Positions 11,227 through 21,953 of a stretch of DNA of 64,000 nt are shown piece after piece. The position numbers and the translations under genes were made by a program. The notes under the pieces were generated by a model. It did no database searches and was not told the DNA's origin. It saw only the letters and a program-made list of their open reading frames with translations. Numbering within the stretch: position 1 is the stretch's first letter; the number at the start of each line of letters is the position of its first letter. This stretch comes from Aphrocallistes beatrix (lineage: Eukaryota > Porifera > Hexactinellida > Sceptrulophora > Aphrocallistidae): contig OY725503.1 in the NCBI GenBank assembly GCA_963281255.1, positions 3,100,001 through 3,164,000 of the forward strand. Reading direction: 5' to 3'.

Positions 11227-11787
11227 TCCTTACTATTAAAACTCGATTATTGTTTGTTTATATATACACGTATATATATATATATATATATATATAACGA
11301 ATTGATTGAAGAAACTGCCGGGCGCAGAAGGCTGATTTTTGGCATGTGGGAGTCTTTTGGCTATGGCTCCAGTAAGTTCTGAGTTCAGAACAAATTGTCG
11401 ACTCATCATGGAATTATGACGTCATTGTCACATTTTTAAAAGTTAAGCAACACAGTTATTCGGGCATAACTCAGCCATTATAGGAGATAGAAGGCTGAAA
11501 TTTTAATAGAATCTGTATACTAACATATCTAACATATAGTGCAACTATCATCAAAAGATGATGACTCATCACTTTGTTATGACGTCATCATTACTCATCA
11601 AAAATTTTCAAAATTGACAAATTTGGTGATTTTTCGTGCGATATAGATTATAACAGTAGGATAGACATATTTAGAGATGTTATCTCCTCTATAATTAACC
11701 AATGTGACCCCAGGCGACCGAAGGGAGCCTCCGGCGGACACAAAGTGTCCGCCAGCCCCGCAGCGCAAGCAAGCGAAGCGCGCTTGT
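11227..11787 (+). mobile_element. Leader plus core repeat, full length
   Basis: A leader (TCCTTACTATTAAAACTCG) and a (TA)n microsatellite are followed by the core from about 11295 to GCGCTTGT at 11787. The core contains TGACGTCA twice (near 11408 and 11581), TGACTCA near 11564, and near the end the hairpin GGCGGACAC-AAA-GTGTCCGCC followed by a second GC-rich inverted repeat. There are no terminal inverted repeats. A TC start, a 3' hairpin and an A/T-type insertion point would fit a non-autonomous Helitron, but this is not proven. Confidence 0.8.
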
Positions 11788-11806
11788 ATATATATATATA
11801 TATATA

Positions 11807-12231
11807 CAGTGGAACCTGTATATAACGGCCACCCAAGGGACTGGACAAAATTGGCCATTATATACAGGTGATTGTCTTAATCCCCAAAAGGTATCAACGT
11901 AGTGAAATGAATATCAAGCTTTTAGAAATCTATTACTTGAAGTAATATAATGAAACTTGTTTATCGTTCGTAACAGGTTCTGTCATAAACACATAAAAGG
12001 TGAAAATGGTGATGGTCGTTATAGACAGGTAGTGACCATTATAGACAGATAATGGCCGTTATACACAGTTTTTGGGTCAGTAAGGGACTGCAAATGGGTG
12101 GCCGCTGGCCGCGTTGAGCAGGTGACCGCTATACACAGGGTCAATATTATGGAATTTCGGACGGGACTGTTCAATGGTGGCCGCTATAGACAGGTGACCG
12201 TTATACAGAGTGGCCGTTATAGCAGGTTCGA

Positions 12232-12234
<3 letters not shown>
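11807..12234. mobile_element. pogo-B MITE, complete
   Basis: Its ends are CAGTGGAACCTGTATATAAC and GCAGGTTCGACTG in a (TA)n context. Inside are short tandem phrases GGCCGTTATAGACAGGTA. It is 428 bp and non-coding. Related copies are at 23402 and 31495. The end style (CAGTGGAACCT, TA target) is that of Tigger/pogo MITEs. Confidence 0.85.
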
Positions 12235-12264
<30 letters not shown>

Positions 12265-12267
<3 letters not shown>

Positions 12268-13056
12268 CGAATTGATTGAAGAAACTGCTAGGCACAGAAA
12301 GCTGATTTTTGGCATGTGGGAGTATTTTGGCTATGGCTCCAGTAAGTTCTGAGCTCAGAGTAAAATGTCTACTCTACTCATCATGGAATTATGACGTCAT
12401 TGTCACATTTTTAAAAGTTAAGCAATACAGTTATTCGAGTATAACTCAGCCATTATAGGAGATAGAAGGCTGAAATTTTAATAGAATCTATATACTAACA
12501 TACTTCACATATAATGCAACTATCATCAAAGAATGATGACTCATCACTTTGTTGACGTCATCATTACTCATCAAAATTTTAAAATTTGATAAATTTGGTG
12601 ATTTTTCGTGCGATATCGATTATAACAGTAGGACAGACGTATTTAGGGATGTTATCTCCCTTATAATCATAGGCGTCGTAAACTTTATCTCCTACCCTTG
12701 GATTTTCCTGCCACAATAATCCAGGGCCGTTCAGTCAGTTAATCGGGCCGTATCTTCAGCTGATCCATCGTCACCGTCAGCCAAATGGGCCGTGAACCCT
12801 TGATCTACATGAGGAATTAGTAACAGTCAATTACCAGTACATAATAGCACTAAGCTTTTTACCGGGTAGTACCCGGTCTTTTTACCAGATAGCATCTGGC
12901 ATTAGACCGGGTAGCACCCGGCATTCACTCTGGGCCGCCCGGCCATTGCCGGGTAACCGGGTGGGTTACGACGCCTATGCTTATAATTAATCAATGGTGA
13001 CCACAGGCGCAAAGTGTCCGCCAGCGGCGCAGCGCAAGCAAGCGAAGCGCACTTGT
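12265..13056 (+). mobile_element. Core repeat interrupted by a hAT MITE
   Basis: A core copy runs from TAACGAATTG at 12266 to the CTTGT end at 13056. It carries TGACGTCA near 12392 and 12554 and is split by the hAT-type MITE at 12668-12979. The hairpin arm just before the end is partly deleted. It sits directly against the pogo-B element on its left through a shared (TA)n tract. Confidence 0.8.
12668..12979. mobile_element. hAT-like MITE nested in a core repeat
   Basis: The ends CATAGGCGTCGTAA and TTACGACGCCTATG are a perfect inverted pair. The 8-bp CTTATAAT is duplicated at 12660-12667 and 12980-12987, and removing one copy restores the normal core sequence. Internal GGGTAGCACCCGG-type short palindromes occur. 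Non-coding. Confidence 0.9.
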
Positions 13057-13421
13057 GTAATTGATGGGTCGATCTCAATCATAAATAACCGTTTCACCTG
13101 CTTATCATATTCTGATTATACAGTGATGACGTCATGATGAAAAATCAAAAGGAGATACAAGTAATCTGACCTGGTCAAACGATTGTTTATGGTCGATATA
13201 CTGTACATTGATAATATATTTGATGTGTCTATCCATAGCTTACTACATACAGGCCATTTCACTACTTTAGACCAGGGATAAGATAAAGTCGAGTTTTTAA
13301 TACAACGAAATTTAACACAATATCATTTTGATATATTTAATATCGTGTAATTATACATCCTCTACCCCACAATAATGATATTACTGACTGCTGGCATAAT
13401 TTAGTTGACGGACAAGGAATA

Positions 13422-14693
13422 CAGGCAGCCCTCGCCGTTCGCGGGTTTGCCATTCGCGGTTTCGACTATTCGCGGAAATTTTTTTTGAGTCTTGTTTTGC
13501 TATTTGCGACTCGTTCCCTCGACTATTCGCGGTTTTCGTTCCTCTCTTCAGTAGTTTCATGGGCTACCATAAGTCCATAACCTTATACGTATCTCCATAT
13601 TATCCTGGCAATAGCATTTACTGTTTCTATTGCTCTATACTAATACTAGACTCTATTCTTTCTACGTATACTTATAATTTTCTACTAAATAATTACATCA
13701 TGCATAAAAGGAAGTTGGTTGGTGATTGAAAGGATAAACATTACTATTTAGGTATGGTACTTAGGTTTGCTACTAGGGGATCTATATCTTTCATCTATCA
13801 CTTCATTTATTATTACCATTTCACTTGTGCCAGTGTTTGTATCAGTATTACAGCTTAACTATTGAATCAATACGTATTTAGCAAACTGTATCTAGCGTCG
13901 TTTGTACAGGGTGGCTCATAAGTTCTGTGCCAAGCTTCATTAGGTATAAAATTTCTTATACTCGAACAATCTTAGTTATTATGATCTTTAGAGATCGTAA
14001 TTCGAATATTTTCAATGATTTTAAAAGATTTTTAGAGTCTAAGACCTGGAACTATGTTTTGTATGGTGATTTTTATGAAGAAAAAATGTGTCCTAGCATG
14101 CAGCGAAAATCGAGAATCAGGGCCCACTGCTTTCCAAATGATCATTCTAGAGTATTCAAATTCTAGGAAAAATTGGCTCTCACATTTTCCTCGAACACTC
14201 TAAATTTGTAGAATTAAAGAATGTTTATATCAGTACATATTGAGAACCATTTGGATCAGATTTTTGGTGATGTGGAAAAAAGTGCAATTTTGGGTGATTT
14301 TGCTAAATGTACCTAATTTGATCTAGTGAAATTATAACTTTCTCTCGTTTCTGATAATGAATTCAATGGATTTATGAAATAATTCCATGGTGAATAAAAG
14401 GAATCTGGTGCTAAATCGTCATAGAACATCGATTATGAAGACATTTTTTACACCTTGATTCTCGATTTTCGCTGCGTGCCAGGACACATTTTTTCTCCAT
14501 AAAATTCACCCTACAAAACACAGTTCCAGGTCTTAGACTCGAAAAATCTTTTAAAACCATTGAAAATATTCGAATTACGATCTCTAAACACCATAATAAC
14601 TAAGATTATTTGAGTATAAAAAATTTCATACCTAATGAAGCTTGTATCAGAACTTATGGGAACGTAACCCCCGCGAACGGCGAGGGATACCTG
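13422..14693. mobile_element. pogo/Tigger-type MITE with nested mariner MITE
   Basis: The ends CAGGCAGCCCTCGCCGTTCG and CGAACGGCGAGGGATACCTG are inverted. This GC-rich end followed by repeated TTCGCGG phrases resembles Tigger/pogo termini. TA precedes the left end. The right flank no longer shows TA. It contains the insertion at 13907-14660. Confidence 0.75.
13907..14660. mobile_element. Mariner-type MITE (CAGGGTGGCTCATAAG)
   Basis: The long inverted arms match the copy at 25553-26324. The left end CAGGGTGGCTCATAAG is intact. The right end has lost its outermost nine or so bases where it meets the pogo-type end. It contains no ORF related to a transposase. Confidence 0.75.
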
Positions 14694-14722
14694 AGTACTA
14701 CATAAATATATAGGTGTATATA

Positions 14723-15003
14723 CAGTGGTGTTTTGGGGGGGGGGCACCGCCCCCCCACTTTTTTCGCTTAGGGGGGCGCTCCTCACCTCATGCTGACTAC
14801 CATTTTAATTTTAGCCTTAGAATGTATTACGTAGCATAACAAATTCAAATCAATTGTTGCCATTTTAAACTAACCATATTCTTTTTCTCTTTCTTATTAT
14901 CACCATTTCTATACCATCAGGGGATTAAAGTTTCACGAAAAAACGTAACTTTTTTACGGGAAGGAAGCGCCCCCCCACTTCTATTTTTGGCAAAACACCG
15001 CTG
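14723..15003. mobile_element. hAT-type MITE with 8-bp TSD
   Basis: Its ends are CAGTGGTGTTTTGGG and CAAAACACCGCTG. TGTATATA is duplicated at 14715-14722 and 15004-15011. C/G homopolymer blocks sit just inside both ends. The left half recurs at 30505-30660. Confidence 0.85.
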
Positions 15004-15009
15004 TGTATA

Positions 15010-16615
15010 TATATACACATATATTAATTAGAGGTAAGTTTAAGTATCTTCCTTTGAGTATCTTTGGGACAAGAGGTGGTAGAAGTAATATTCTTGGCCT
15101 TGTTGTTGAGTAAACAGTTACTTGAAGTCATTAAAATACAACGTAGCATATCTTTCCCTTCAATACAGCAATCAGTACACTCAAAAGCCCAATCCTCACA
15201 TTCTTCATCCTCAATTTTTAGAATAGCCAACTGAGCATCATCCAAATGCTCCAGGTGCGTATCGAAACTGGGCGAGTGGACACATGTGTCATCAACAAAT
15301 GCCTGTACATTCGGACACCCTCGTAGAGCCTGGTCTACCGCTCGCTGATAGCCTGTGAGTTTGACAATCCAAAAGGCATGCGGTTGAATTCAAACTGGCC
15401 GCGAATTGAAACAAACGCAGTGAACTCCCTATGCTTTTCCTTCACAGGCACGCTCCAGTATGCGGATGCCCCATCCAGTGTAGAGAATACAGTTGCCCCT
15501 CCCATACGATCGAAAACATCTCGGGGATCCGGCATCGGATAGGCATCTCGCTTCGTCACATCGTTGAGATCCCGGTAATCTACGGAAAATCGATGGGTCC
15601 CGTCCTTTTTCTTCACTAAGATCACTCGAGTCGCCCAAGAGGAAGAAGAGGGACGTATGATCCCATTCTCGAGCATTTCATCTATCTGCTTGGATACCTC
15701 CGCCTCAATTTCCGGAGAAACACGCAACGGCCGGCTTCTGATCGGCCGCTCATCCAGAAGAGTGATAACGTGTTCCGCGGTTCCAATTTCACGCGAGCTC
15801 TTCGGGTTCTCCGCGAAAACGTCTTTCCATCTCGACAGCACCTTGCGTATGGCTGTCTCTTCTCGCGGTGATAGTTTCGCGTTTATATCGAACCTGGCCT
15901 CCAAGCTATCTCCCTCCTTTCCCATCTCAGTCTGCATAATTTCTGCTCTAGTCGCCGCGTATCCCCCGCGTGCCGCAGCTAAAGAGATTTTCCAACAACC
16001 ACCTAGCCTAACTCTCATGTTTTCCCAATCGAAAGTAGTATTCTTGTAGCGCGCGAGGAACCTTCGCCCCAATATAACCACCCTATTGTTAGTATCGAGT
16101 ACTTCGATTTCGTGTTCTAGTGGTCGACCATCCCCCACATCTATCGCCACGCAGGCCGTACCCAGACCGCAAGCGCTGTCCGCCCTAGCCCATACACTTG
16201 ACTGTACTTTGTGCTGTAAGGGATATTCATCTTTTGTACAGTGCCTCTGTCCACCACCGAATGATCTGCCCCCGTGTCCATCATTACATTGATGGGTTTG
16301 CCGTTCCATTTAACTGGTACCACAACCGCCGTCTCATGTACAACACTATGCTGCGTCGTGGCCTGAAATACCCCTCTTTGACTTCGTGTATGTGGGCAAT
16401 AGCGAACCTCGTGTCCTCTTTCGCCACATTTCGCACAGTGCCGTTCCGGGCATTGGGCCATAAAGTGCCTGTCCGAGTCGCAAATAAAGCACCGACCCTT
16501 CTTAGGTAATTGGCTTGCCGGATACTTACTTGTAGGTCCATCCCGCCTCCCCATTGCCCCTTTGCTGCGTGGCGCATCCTTATATGTATAGAAACAGTTG
16601 AGAGCTAACATTCAA
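15010..16615 (-). mobile_element. Gypsy-type LTR-element fossil (gag-pol fragment)
   Basis: In order on the minus strand: a gag end with two CCHC zinc knuckles (near 16420-16510), an aspartic protease with the DTGA active site (near 16280), and the N-terminal half of a reverse transcriptase (near 15360-15680), followed by more degraded pol-like sequence to about 15030. No RNase H, integrase or LTR pair is seen. It is a broken, partial copy with a few disruptions, and looks moderately old. Its GC content is clearly higher than its surroundings. Confidence 0.85.
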
Positions 16616-16857
16616 GAACAAATACAACGTAAAAGTAAAAAGGAACCATATAGCAGAGAAAGAAAATAGCCATAACATTGATATATAATTTATTGGAAAG
16701 TAGACTAGTTTCATATAGTTGCATCAAACAATGATGAATTAGATTAGGAACAAAAATTGTTTATTCATATTATGGGTGCGTAAGAAAATCCACTTTATCT
16801 TATCCCTGGTACCATGGAAAATTGTTCAGTGAAAAGGCCTTATTGTAGTAGGCTATG

Positions 16858-17145
16858 GGTGGATATACTATACATTGATAATACATTTCCTGTCTATACA
16901 TCGATTATAAATAGCAATATTTATTGATTTCAAACTTAGGCCCTTCTCTGCTGTCATAGGGTATGTAATACCTTTGCATAACTCATGGGAAATTTTGGGG
17001 AGTGTCTGGAATTTTCAATATAGTGAAAGATGCTTCAAAACAACATTTTAAATCACTAAATTTAGGTTCCCAAAATATCCCCGAATACTATTACATAGTT
17101 CCGGTTTGACTTCAGGAGTTAGATTCAGTTCCATTTTTGAGAACG
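16858..17145. repeat. Right arm of inverted repeat pairing with 8046-8348
   Basis: It carries the complement of the 8.1-8.3 kb arm, ending near TTCCATTTTTGAGAACG. Between 17146 and 17336 nothing is recognised except a hAT-like start TAGGGTTGCAAAATTCCCG at 17264 that lacks a partner end. Confidence 0.7.
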
Positions 17146-17336
17146 AAAATGCATTCAAATCAAATTGGTACCGCTTTTTGAGCTCTACACATTTTAAACT
17201 ACTGACTTGATTAATTCTGGACCAATCGGACATAAAATGACAGATCTATATTGGTTGGAAGTAGGGTTGCAAAATTCCCGAGAATTTTCAAATGTGGAAA
17301 CTTTCCAGGAATATTCCCGGGAATTTATAAGACCAG

Positions 17337-17490
17337 CAGCCGTATTCACTAAGATCTTAAGCACTAAGATCGATCTTAAGTCTTAAGATCGATCTTAAGA
17401 TCGAACTTAGAGCTATTCACTAAGAATTAAGATCGATCTTAAGATCGAACTTAGAAATAACGTTAGGGTTAATATGATTAGAATATAGCA
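17337..17490. repeat. AAGATCGATCTT-rich repeat
   Basis: Palindromic GATCGATC units with CCGTATTCACTAAGA at the left. This is the inverted partner of 3285-3445, and its left 50 bp recur inverted at 6314-6366. Confidence 0.65.
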
Positions 17491-17493
17491 TTA

Positions 17494-17923
17494 TCCTTAC
17501 TATTAAAACTCGATTATTGTTTGTTTGTTTGTTTGTGTGTTTGTATATATATATATATCACCCCTGTAACGAATTGATTGAAGAAACTGCCATGCATAGA
17601 AAGCTGATTTTTGGCATGTGGGAGTCTATTAGCAATGGCTTCACTAAATTCTGACCTCAGACGAAAAGGTCGAATCAACATGGAATTATGACGTCATTGT
17701 CACCTTTTTTATAATCAGAAATTTCAGCTTTTCGCTCATAACTCAGCCATTTTAGGTGATAGAAAGATAGAATGTATATTTTAATATATCTCACATATTA
17801 TACAACTCTCATCAAAAATTCACCTTATAATTAATCAATGTGAAGCTATGCGCCGAAAGGGCACCTCCGGGGGACACAAAGTGTCTGCCAGTCGCGCAGC
17901 GGAAGCAAGTGAAGCGCGTTTGT
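17494..17923 (+). mobile_element. Leader plus core repeat
   Basis: A leader at 17494 is followed by a GTTT/TA microsatellite and a core ending at TTTGT (17923). An internal deletion removes the second TGACGTCA and TGACTCA region (after about 17820). The 3' hairpin GGGGACACAAAGTGTC is partly mismatched, so this is an older copy. Confidence 0.8.
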
Positions 17924-17937
17924 AACCATCTAATATA

Positions 17938-18167
17938 ATGGGAGTATGAAGGGACAAGTAGCATCAGGTATCGAGGGTAGATATTTGTATACTTGGGAGT
18001 TAGTAATTGTGTTGAGGCTCACAATTATGAGTAATTAGAATGTGAAGTTCACAGATTAGAAATACAAAATAGAGTTTTTCTTACAGTTCGAGTACATATT
18101 CCTTTATGATGGACCCACTTTAATACTATATATATGGAGGTTGTCGTTGTGGCCGAATACTTTTGTA
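17938..18167. mobile_element. Truncated Tc1-type MITE
   Basis: It matches the right half of 44430-44913. The end CGAATACTTTTGT is cut short and fused directly to the inside of a core copy at 18168. Confidence 0.65.
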
Positions 18168-18383
18168 AACTGCGAGGCACAGACAGCTGTTTTTTGGCAT
18201 GTGAGAGTCTTCTGGCTATGGCTCCAATAAGCTCTGAGCTCAGACGAAAATGTCGACTCAGTCATTTTAGATATGTTATCTCCTTTATAATTAATCAATG
18301 TGATCCCAGGCGCCCAAAGGGCGCCTCAGGCAGACACAAAGTGTCTGCCAGCCGCGCAGCACAAGCAAACGAAGTGCGCTTGT
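18168..18383 (+). mobile_element. Core repeat, internally deleted
   Basis: Conserved start-proximal sequence (GGCACAGACAGCTG) jumps from about 18260 to the terminal part with CAGACACAAAGTGTCTG and the CTTGT end. The central third carrying the TGACGTCA sites is missing. Confidence 0.7.
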
Positions 18384-19734
18384 GACAATAAGAAATAGCA
18401 AGTACGAAATTACTATTACTAAGGAAAACTTAATTATTTTTGGAGGGAGGTGTACATTAGTATTTATCAAACTTGAATGCGCCATTCTGAAGTGTTATAG
18501 TTCACAAGTATTCTGTAGGGTCGTTGCTAGACACAGATAACCTGTGCTCGCGTCACATCTTCCCAATCTCACGGTTCATTAATAACCAAACACATCCAGT
18601 ATTTGTGTTTATTTTGTGTGATTTTCAATGTTGAAAACACTTAATTCGTGACAAGAATGGGTTGAAATGGAGGATCGTTACTAGACGAAATTAAACTCAG
18701 GTCAAACTAGTTCCTGTTCTCAGCCCCACCGACTGAAGGGGCTGACAAAAAATATATGAGCCTTAGCCCCATGGGTAGCGCCGCCACTGTCCGTCAATAA
18801 TTGGTCAACAGTACACCCTTCATTAGCAGTTGAGATTTATTAATAAATCTCCAAAACAGCCTTGTAGTGAAGGTGTTAAAAAAATGGATATAAACAAAAG
18901 TGATGTCATTTTGTGAAAAATACAATAAGGGTTCCTACCAGGGATACCAACCCAATCCAATCCACAAGATGCTCGATTATTGATTACTATTTTTTCGATT
19001 GATGGGATTGTCGATTGGATTACTTCAATTTGTATCGATCGGATTGCAATCGATGGATTCATCGATATTTTCAACATTGATTTTGGTTTATTACTCGTGA
19101 TAAATGATTAAGAATCATAAACCAAATCAATTAGAGAAAACCCAAAGTTTATGCAGAACCTTAGTTTGTTTCTACAGAATCACATGTTAATATTTATAAT
19201 TAAATATAAATCATAAGTGAAGCAAAATAAACCAGGAAAATTTAGGAAATAAAGGATGAAAAAATCCTGAAGAATCGATTAAACAATTAAAATAAATCGA
19301 AAATCAATCCAAAATTTCGATAAAATTATCGAATATCGATTTCGATGCGTTTGTAAATAAACATTCGAAATTTAAAAATCGGACAATAGGTTTGGCAGGA
19401 TTGCGTGCACGGACGTACATGCATACATACGGAACGACGTGTTGCATCATGCATGTCATAAAGGCATCTCCCAAGAAGAAAGAGCTTAGAACTATTTTTA
19501 ATACCTATACGGATTTGTTTCGGTAAAGGTTGAAGAAATAAGAGCGCTCCGCCGGATATGTTAGTAAGAAAAACCCAGTGTAAGAAAAAAATGGGTTTGG
19601 TTGTACATCGAAATAAAAATTATGTTAAATAAAATAGCCGAATAAGGTCCACAGATAAAAAGATAGTTTCACTCTCAGAAAATCAGTCACACAATAAAAT
19701 TTTAGTAAATTTGCTGCAAATATATATTCACACT
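18384..19734. other. Gene-free stretch downstream of p40phox
   Basis: No gene is supported. A hAT-like end GCGCCGCCACTG lies at 18779-18790 without a clear partner. The interval 18950-19340 is rich in ATCGAT-type words. The last few hundred bases are presumably the 3' UTR and flank of the p40phox gene. Confidence 0.5.
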
Positions 19735-20835
19735 CTAAATAACTCTCTGATACGGCTCGGTGTTATAACCGCTGTAATCGCCTACTTTAGTGACATAAAC
19801 TGCCCAATTCGTGCAGTTAAATCTTTTCGAACCGCCTGGATAAAAAGATTCTGACAGCATTATGCGCACATCGCAATCGTCGAGAATTGCAATTAAATCA
19901 TCATCTTTGTCTCTGAAATTCAGAACAATATCTGTCACTTTGAGTCTAATACGAATTGCATTCATTAACTCTTGGTAGGTAGGATTTAGTGCCTTTTCAG
20001 AGTCGATTTCAATTTGCCTTGGCACGCCTTTGTAGAAGGCTGTGAAGAATGTTTCTTCTTCTTCATCATCCCACTCATCAGAAAAATCAAATTCGTCCAT
20101 GCATTTCTGCAGCGGCTCAATAATACGGACATAACTGGACGGAAAAATACCATGCTTTCCAAGGTATTCCCCTTCTAACCAATTTGTATCCAATTGCCTA
20201 GTCAAAGTAACTGTTTTTCCAACGATTAGAGTGAGTTCATCTTGATCGCGAGCGAAATACTCGAACAGCACAAGAACTCGTGGTCCTTTCTTCGGTGTGG
20301 CAAGATTCGGATTATTACGAGGAGTCAATTTCAAAATAGGAGAGGACGGCTTCGATTTATCATGAGAACCCTTTCTAGGGGGAAGAGGAGACTTTAAAAT
20401 CGGATTTTGATATTCGTATGGCTTTCCATCACCGATTGATTGGGTGAAGAAATCGCGGAGGCACTCCTTCTTCATTACTTCTGGCATCTGCATGAGTCTC
20501 TTGATGAAATCGTTTAAAAGCGGCATTCGCTCATTCGCGACTTCTCTAACTGCTGAGCGACCGAAATATATCTTAGGCGGAAGCAGTGGGATCTTTTTCG
20601 ATAGTTCTGGAGAACAATTCTCCATTAAGGCAGTGTGCATTTCATGAAACTGCGCATAACGCCTGTAAATGCAATACTTGTGATTTCCTTGTGTAGCCAC
20701 CTCAATAGTATAGACGTAGTATTTTGAAGTGCCTCTACGCTTTTCAACGTCGATGATGGCGGCAGTGATTGGCATATACTCTGCATCTGGATCAATAGTC
20801 TTCCCACTACGTACTGTTAGTAAAGAGTCTGTCAT
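19735..20835 (-). CDS. NCF4: p40phox-like NADPH oxidase cytosolic subunit
   Basis: A 366-residue uninterrupted frame starts at an ATG, against 339 in human p40phox. The domain order is the diagnostic PX-SH3-PB1. The PX domain covers about 20-135, with YRRYAQF at 57-63, LPPKIYFG around Lys88 and NERMP with Arg103. The SH3 domain covers about 186-240 (LFEYF, NWLEGEYLGKHGIFPSSYV). The PB1 domain covers about 265-352 with an acidic OPCA motif (FRDKDDDLIAILDDCDV, 307-323). The C-terminal VGDYSGYNTEP resembles the human ending. In the phagocyte oxidase, p40phox binds PI3P through PX and p67phox through PB1. Arg59 and Arg103 correspond to the key PI3P ligands, but the human Arg60 position appears to be Ala61. 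A proline-rich linker (LPPRKG at 151-156 region) precedes SH3. It is encoded without introns. Confidence 0.93.
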   Translation of the reverse strand: MTDSLLTVRSGKTIDPDAEYMPITAAIIDVEKRRGTSKYYVYTIEVATQGNHKYCIYRRYAQFHEMHTALMENCSPELSKKIPLLPPKIYFGRSAVREVANERMPLLNDFIKRLMQMPEVMKKECLRDFFTQSIGDGKPYEYQNPILKSPLPPRKGSHDKSKPSSPILKLTPRNNPNLATPKKGPRVLVLFEYFARDQDELTLIVGKTVTLTRQLDTNWLEGEYLGKHGIFPSSYVRIIEPLQKCMDEFDFSDEWDDEEEETFFTAFYKGVPRQIEIDSEKALNPTYQELMNAIRIRLKVTDIVLNFRDKDDDLIAILDDCDVRIMLSESFYPGGSKRFNCTNWAVYVTKVGDYSGYNTEPYQRVI

Positions 20836-21017
20836 ATCTAGGTTGTCCTAAATCGTTAATCTAATACAGTTAATACATTTTAACAAAAAATCTTCACTCC
20901 ATCTAGATTAGGGGCTTCCAACCTAGGATACGCGTACCCCTGGGATGAGCAACAATCCCAGATATCATGTTCAAACTAGCAAATTGTTTAGTAGTAATTG
21001 TGGGGATTGGTTATGGG

Positions 21018-21285
21018 ACACTTCGCAGCTGGACACTTCATCGCCAGATATTCCGTCACTGGAGATTTCATCGCAGGGACATTTCGTCACTGGACATTTC
21101 ATCGCACGGACGTTTCGTCTCGAGAATTTAGGGATCATAGCTTGTTCTTTGGACAGACTGATCAACAACTCTCTTCCTCATACGCATAATTATATTTTCT
21201 CACTTCATTCATTAAATTCATAATCAAAGTGCGCTTTATAATTCATAATTTCTTTAAGACGAAATGTCCAGCGACGAGTCGTGTC
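21018..21285. repeat. Imperfect tandem GGACATTTCGTCGC units with inverted end
   Basis: About six degenerate 15-17 bp units (GGACACTTCATCGCC, GGACATTTCGTCACT) run from 21018 to 21122. An inverted unit (AGACGAAATGTCCAGCGACG) sits at 21258-21277. This arrangement suggests a small foldback MITE. Confidence 0.55.
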
Positions 21286-21393
21286 CGGATTATGTGGGAA
21301 TTGATTTGGTCATTTTTTTCTCTTCTTGCGAAAATAATTTACCAATATTTACATTGATACGTCGATAGGGTTTGGTTCAATTATAATTTTCTA

Positions 21394-21895
21394 TCCTTAC
21401 TATTAAAACTCGATTAATGTGTGTGTATGTGTATATATGTATATATATATCTCTCTGTAACGAATTGATTGAAGAAACTGCCGGGCGGAGAAAGCTGATT
21501 TTTGGCATGTGGGAGTCTTTAGGCTATGGCTCCACTAAGTTCTGAGCTCAGACGAAAATGTCGACTCATCATGGAATTATGACGTCATTGTCACATTTTA
21601 AAAGTTAAGCAATACAGCTATTCGAGCATAACTCAGCCATTACAGATAGAATGCTGAAATTTTAATAGAATCTGTATACTAACATACCTCACATATGATG
21701 CAACTATCATCAAAAAATGATGACTCATCAAAATTTTATAAATTGACAAATTTGGTGATTTTTCGTGCGATATCGATTATAACAGTAGGACAGACATATT
21801 TAGAGATGTTATCTCCTACATAATTAATCAATGGTGACCACAGGCGCCCACAGTGTCCGCCAGCTGCGCAGCGCAAGCAAGCGAAGCGCGCTTGT
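21394..21895 (+). mobile_element. Leader plus core repeat
   Basis: A leader TCCTTACTATTAAAACTCG, a TA microsatellite and a core end at GCGCTTGT (21895). One TGACGTCA is retained near 21581; the second is lost in a deletion near 21725. The 3' hairpin GGCGGACAC arm is shortened. Confidence 0.8.
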
Positions 21896-21953
21896 AACAA
21901 TTATAATTGAGTCCAACCCTGACACGCGAATACTTTTTTACATAAATAACTAG

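Larger units (their letters stand above)
13234..16857. mobile_element. F1-like foldback filled by later insertions
   Basis: Its ends are CATAGCTTACTACATACAGG (13234) and the complement-like CCTTATTGTAGTAGGCTATG (ending 16857). An inner inverted pair AGACCAGGGATAAGAT / ATCTTATCCCTGGTA lies near 13263 and 16795. The interior holds a pogo-type element, a hAT MITE and the gypsy fossil. The boundaries come from the inverted ends only; a clean target duplication is not visible. Confidence 0.55.

Noticed and set aside
12098-12352. Many 60-100 residue frames containing runs of IYIYIY
   Set aside because: They are translations of (TA)n tracts and adjoining core or pogo repeats and recur wherever those repeats occur.
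15431-16509. Plus-strand open frames opposite the gypsy fossil
   Set aside because: Shadows of the minus-strand gag-pol frame; they contain no recognisable domain.
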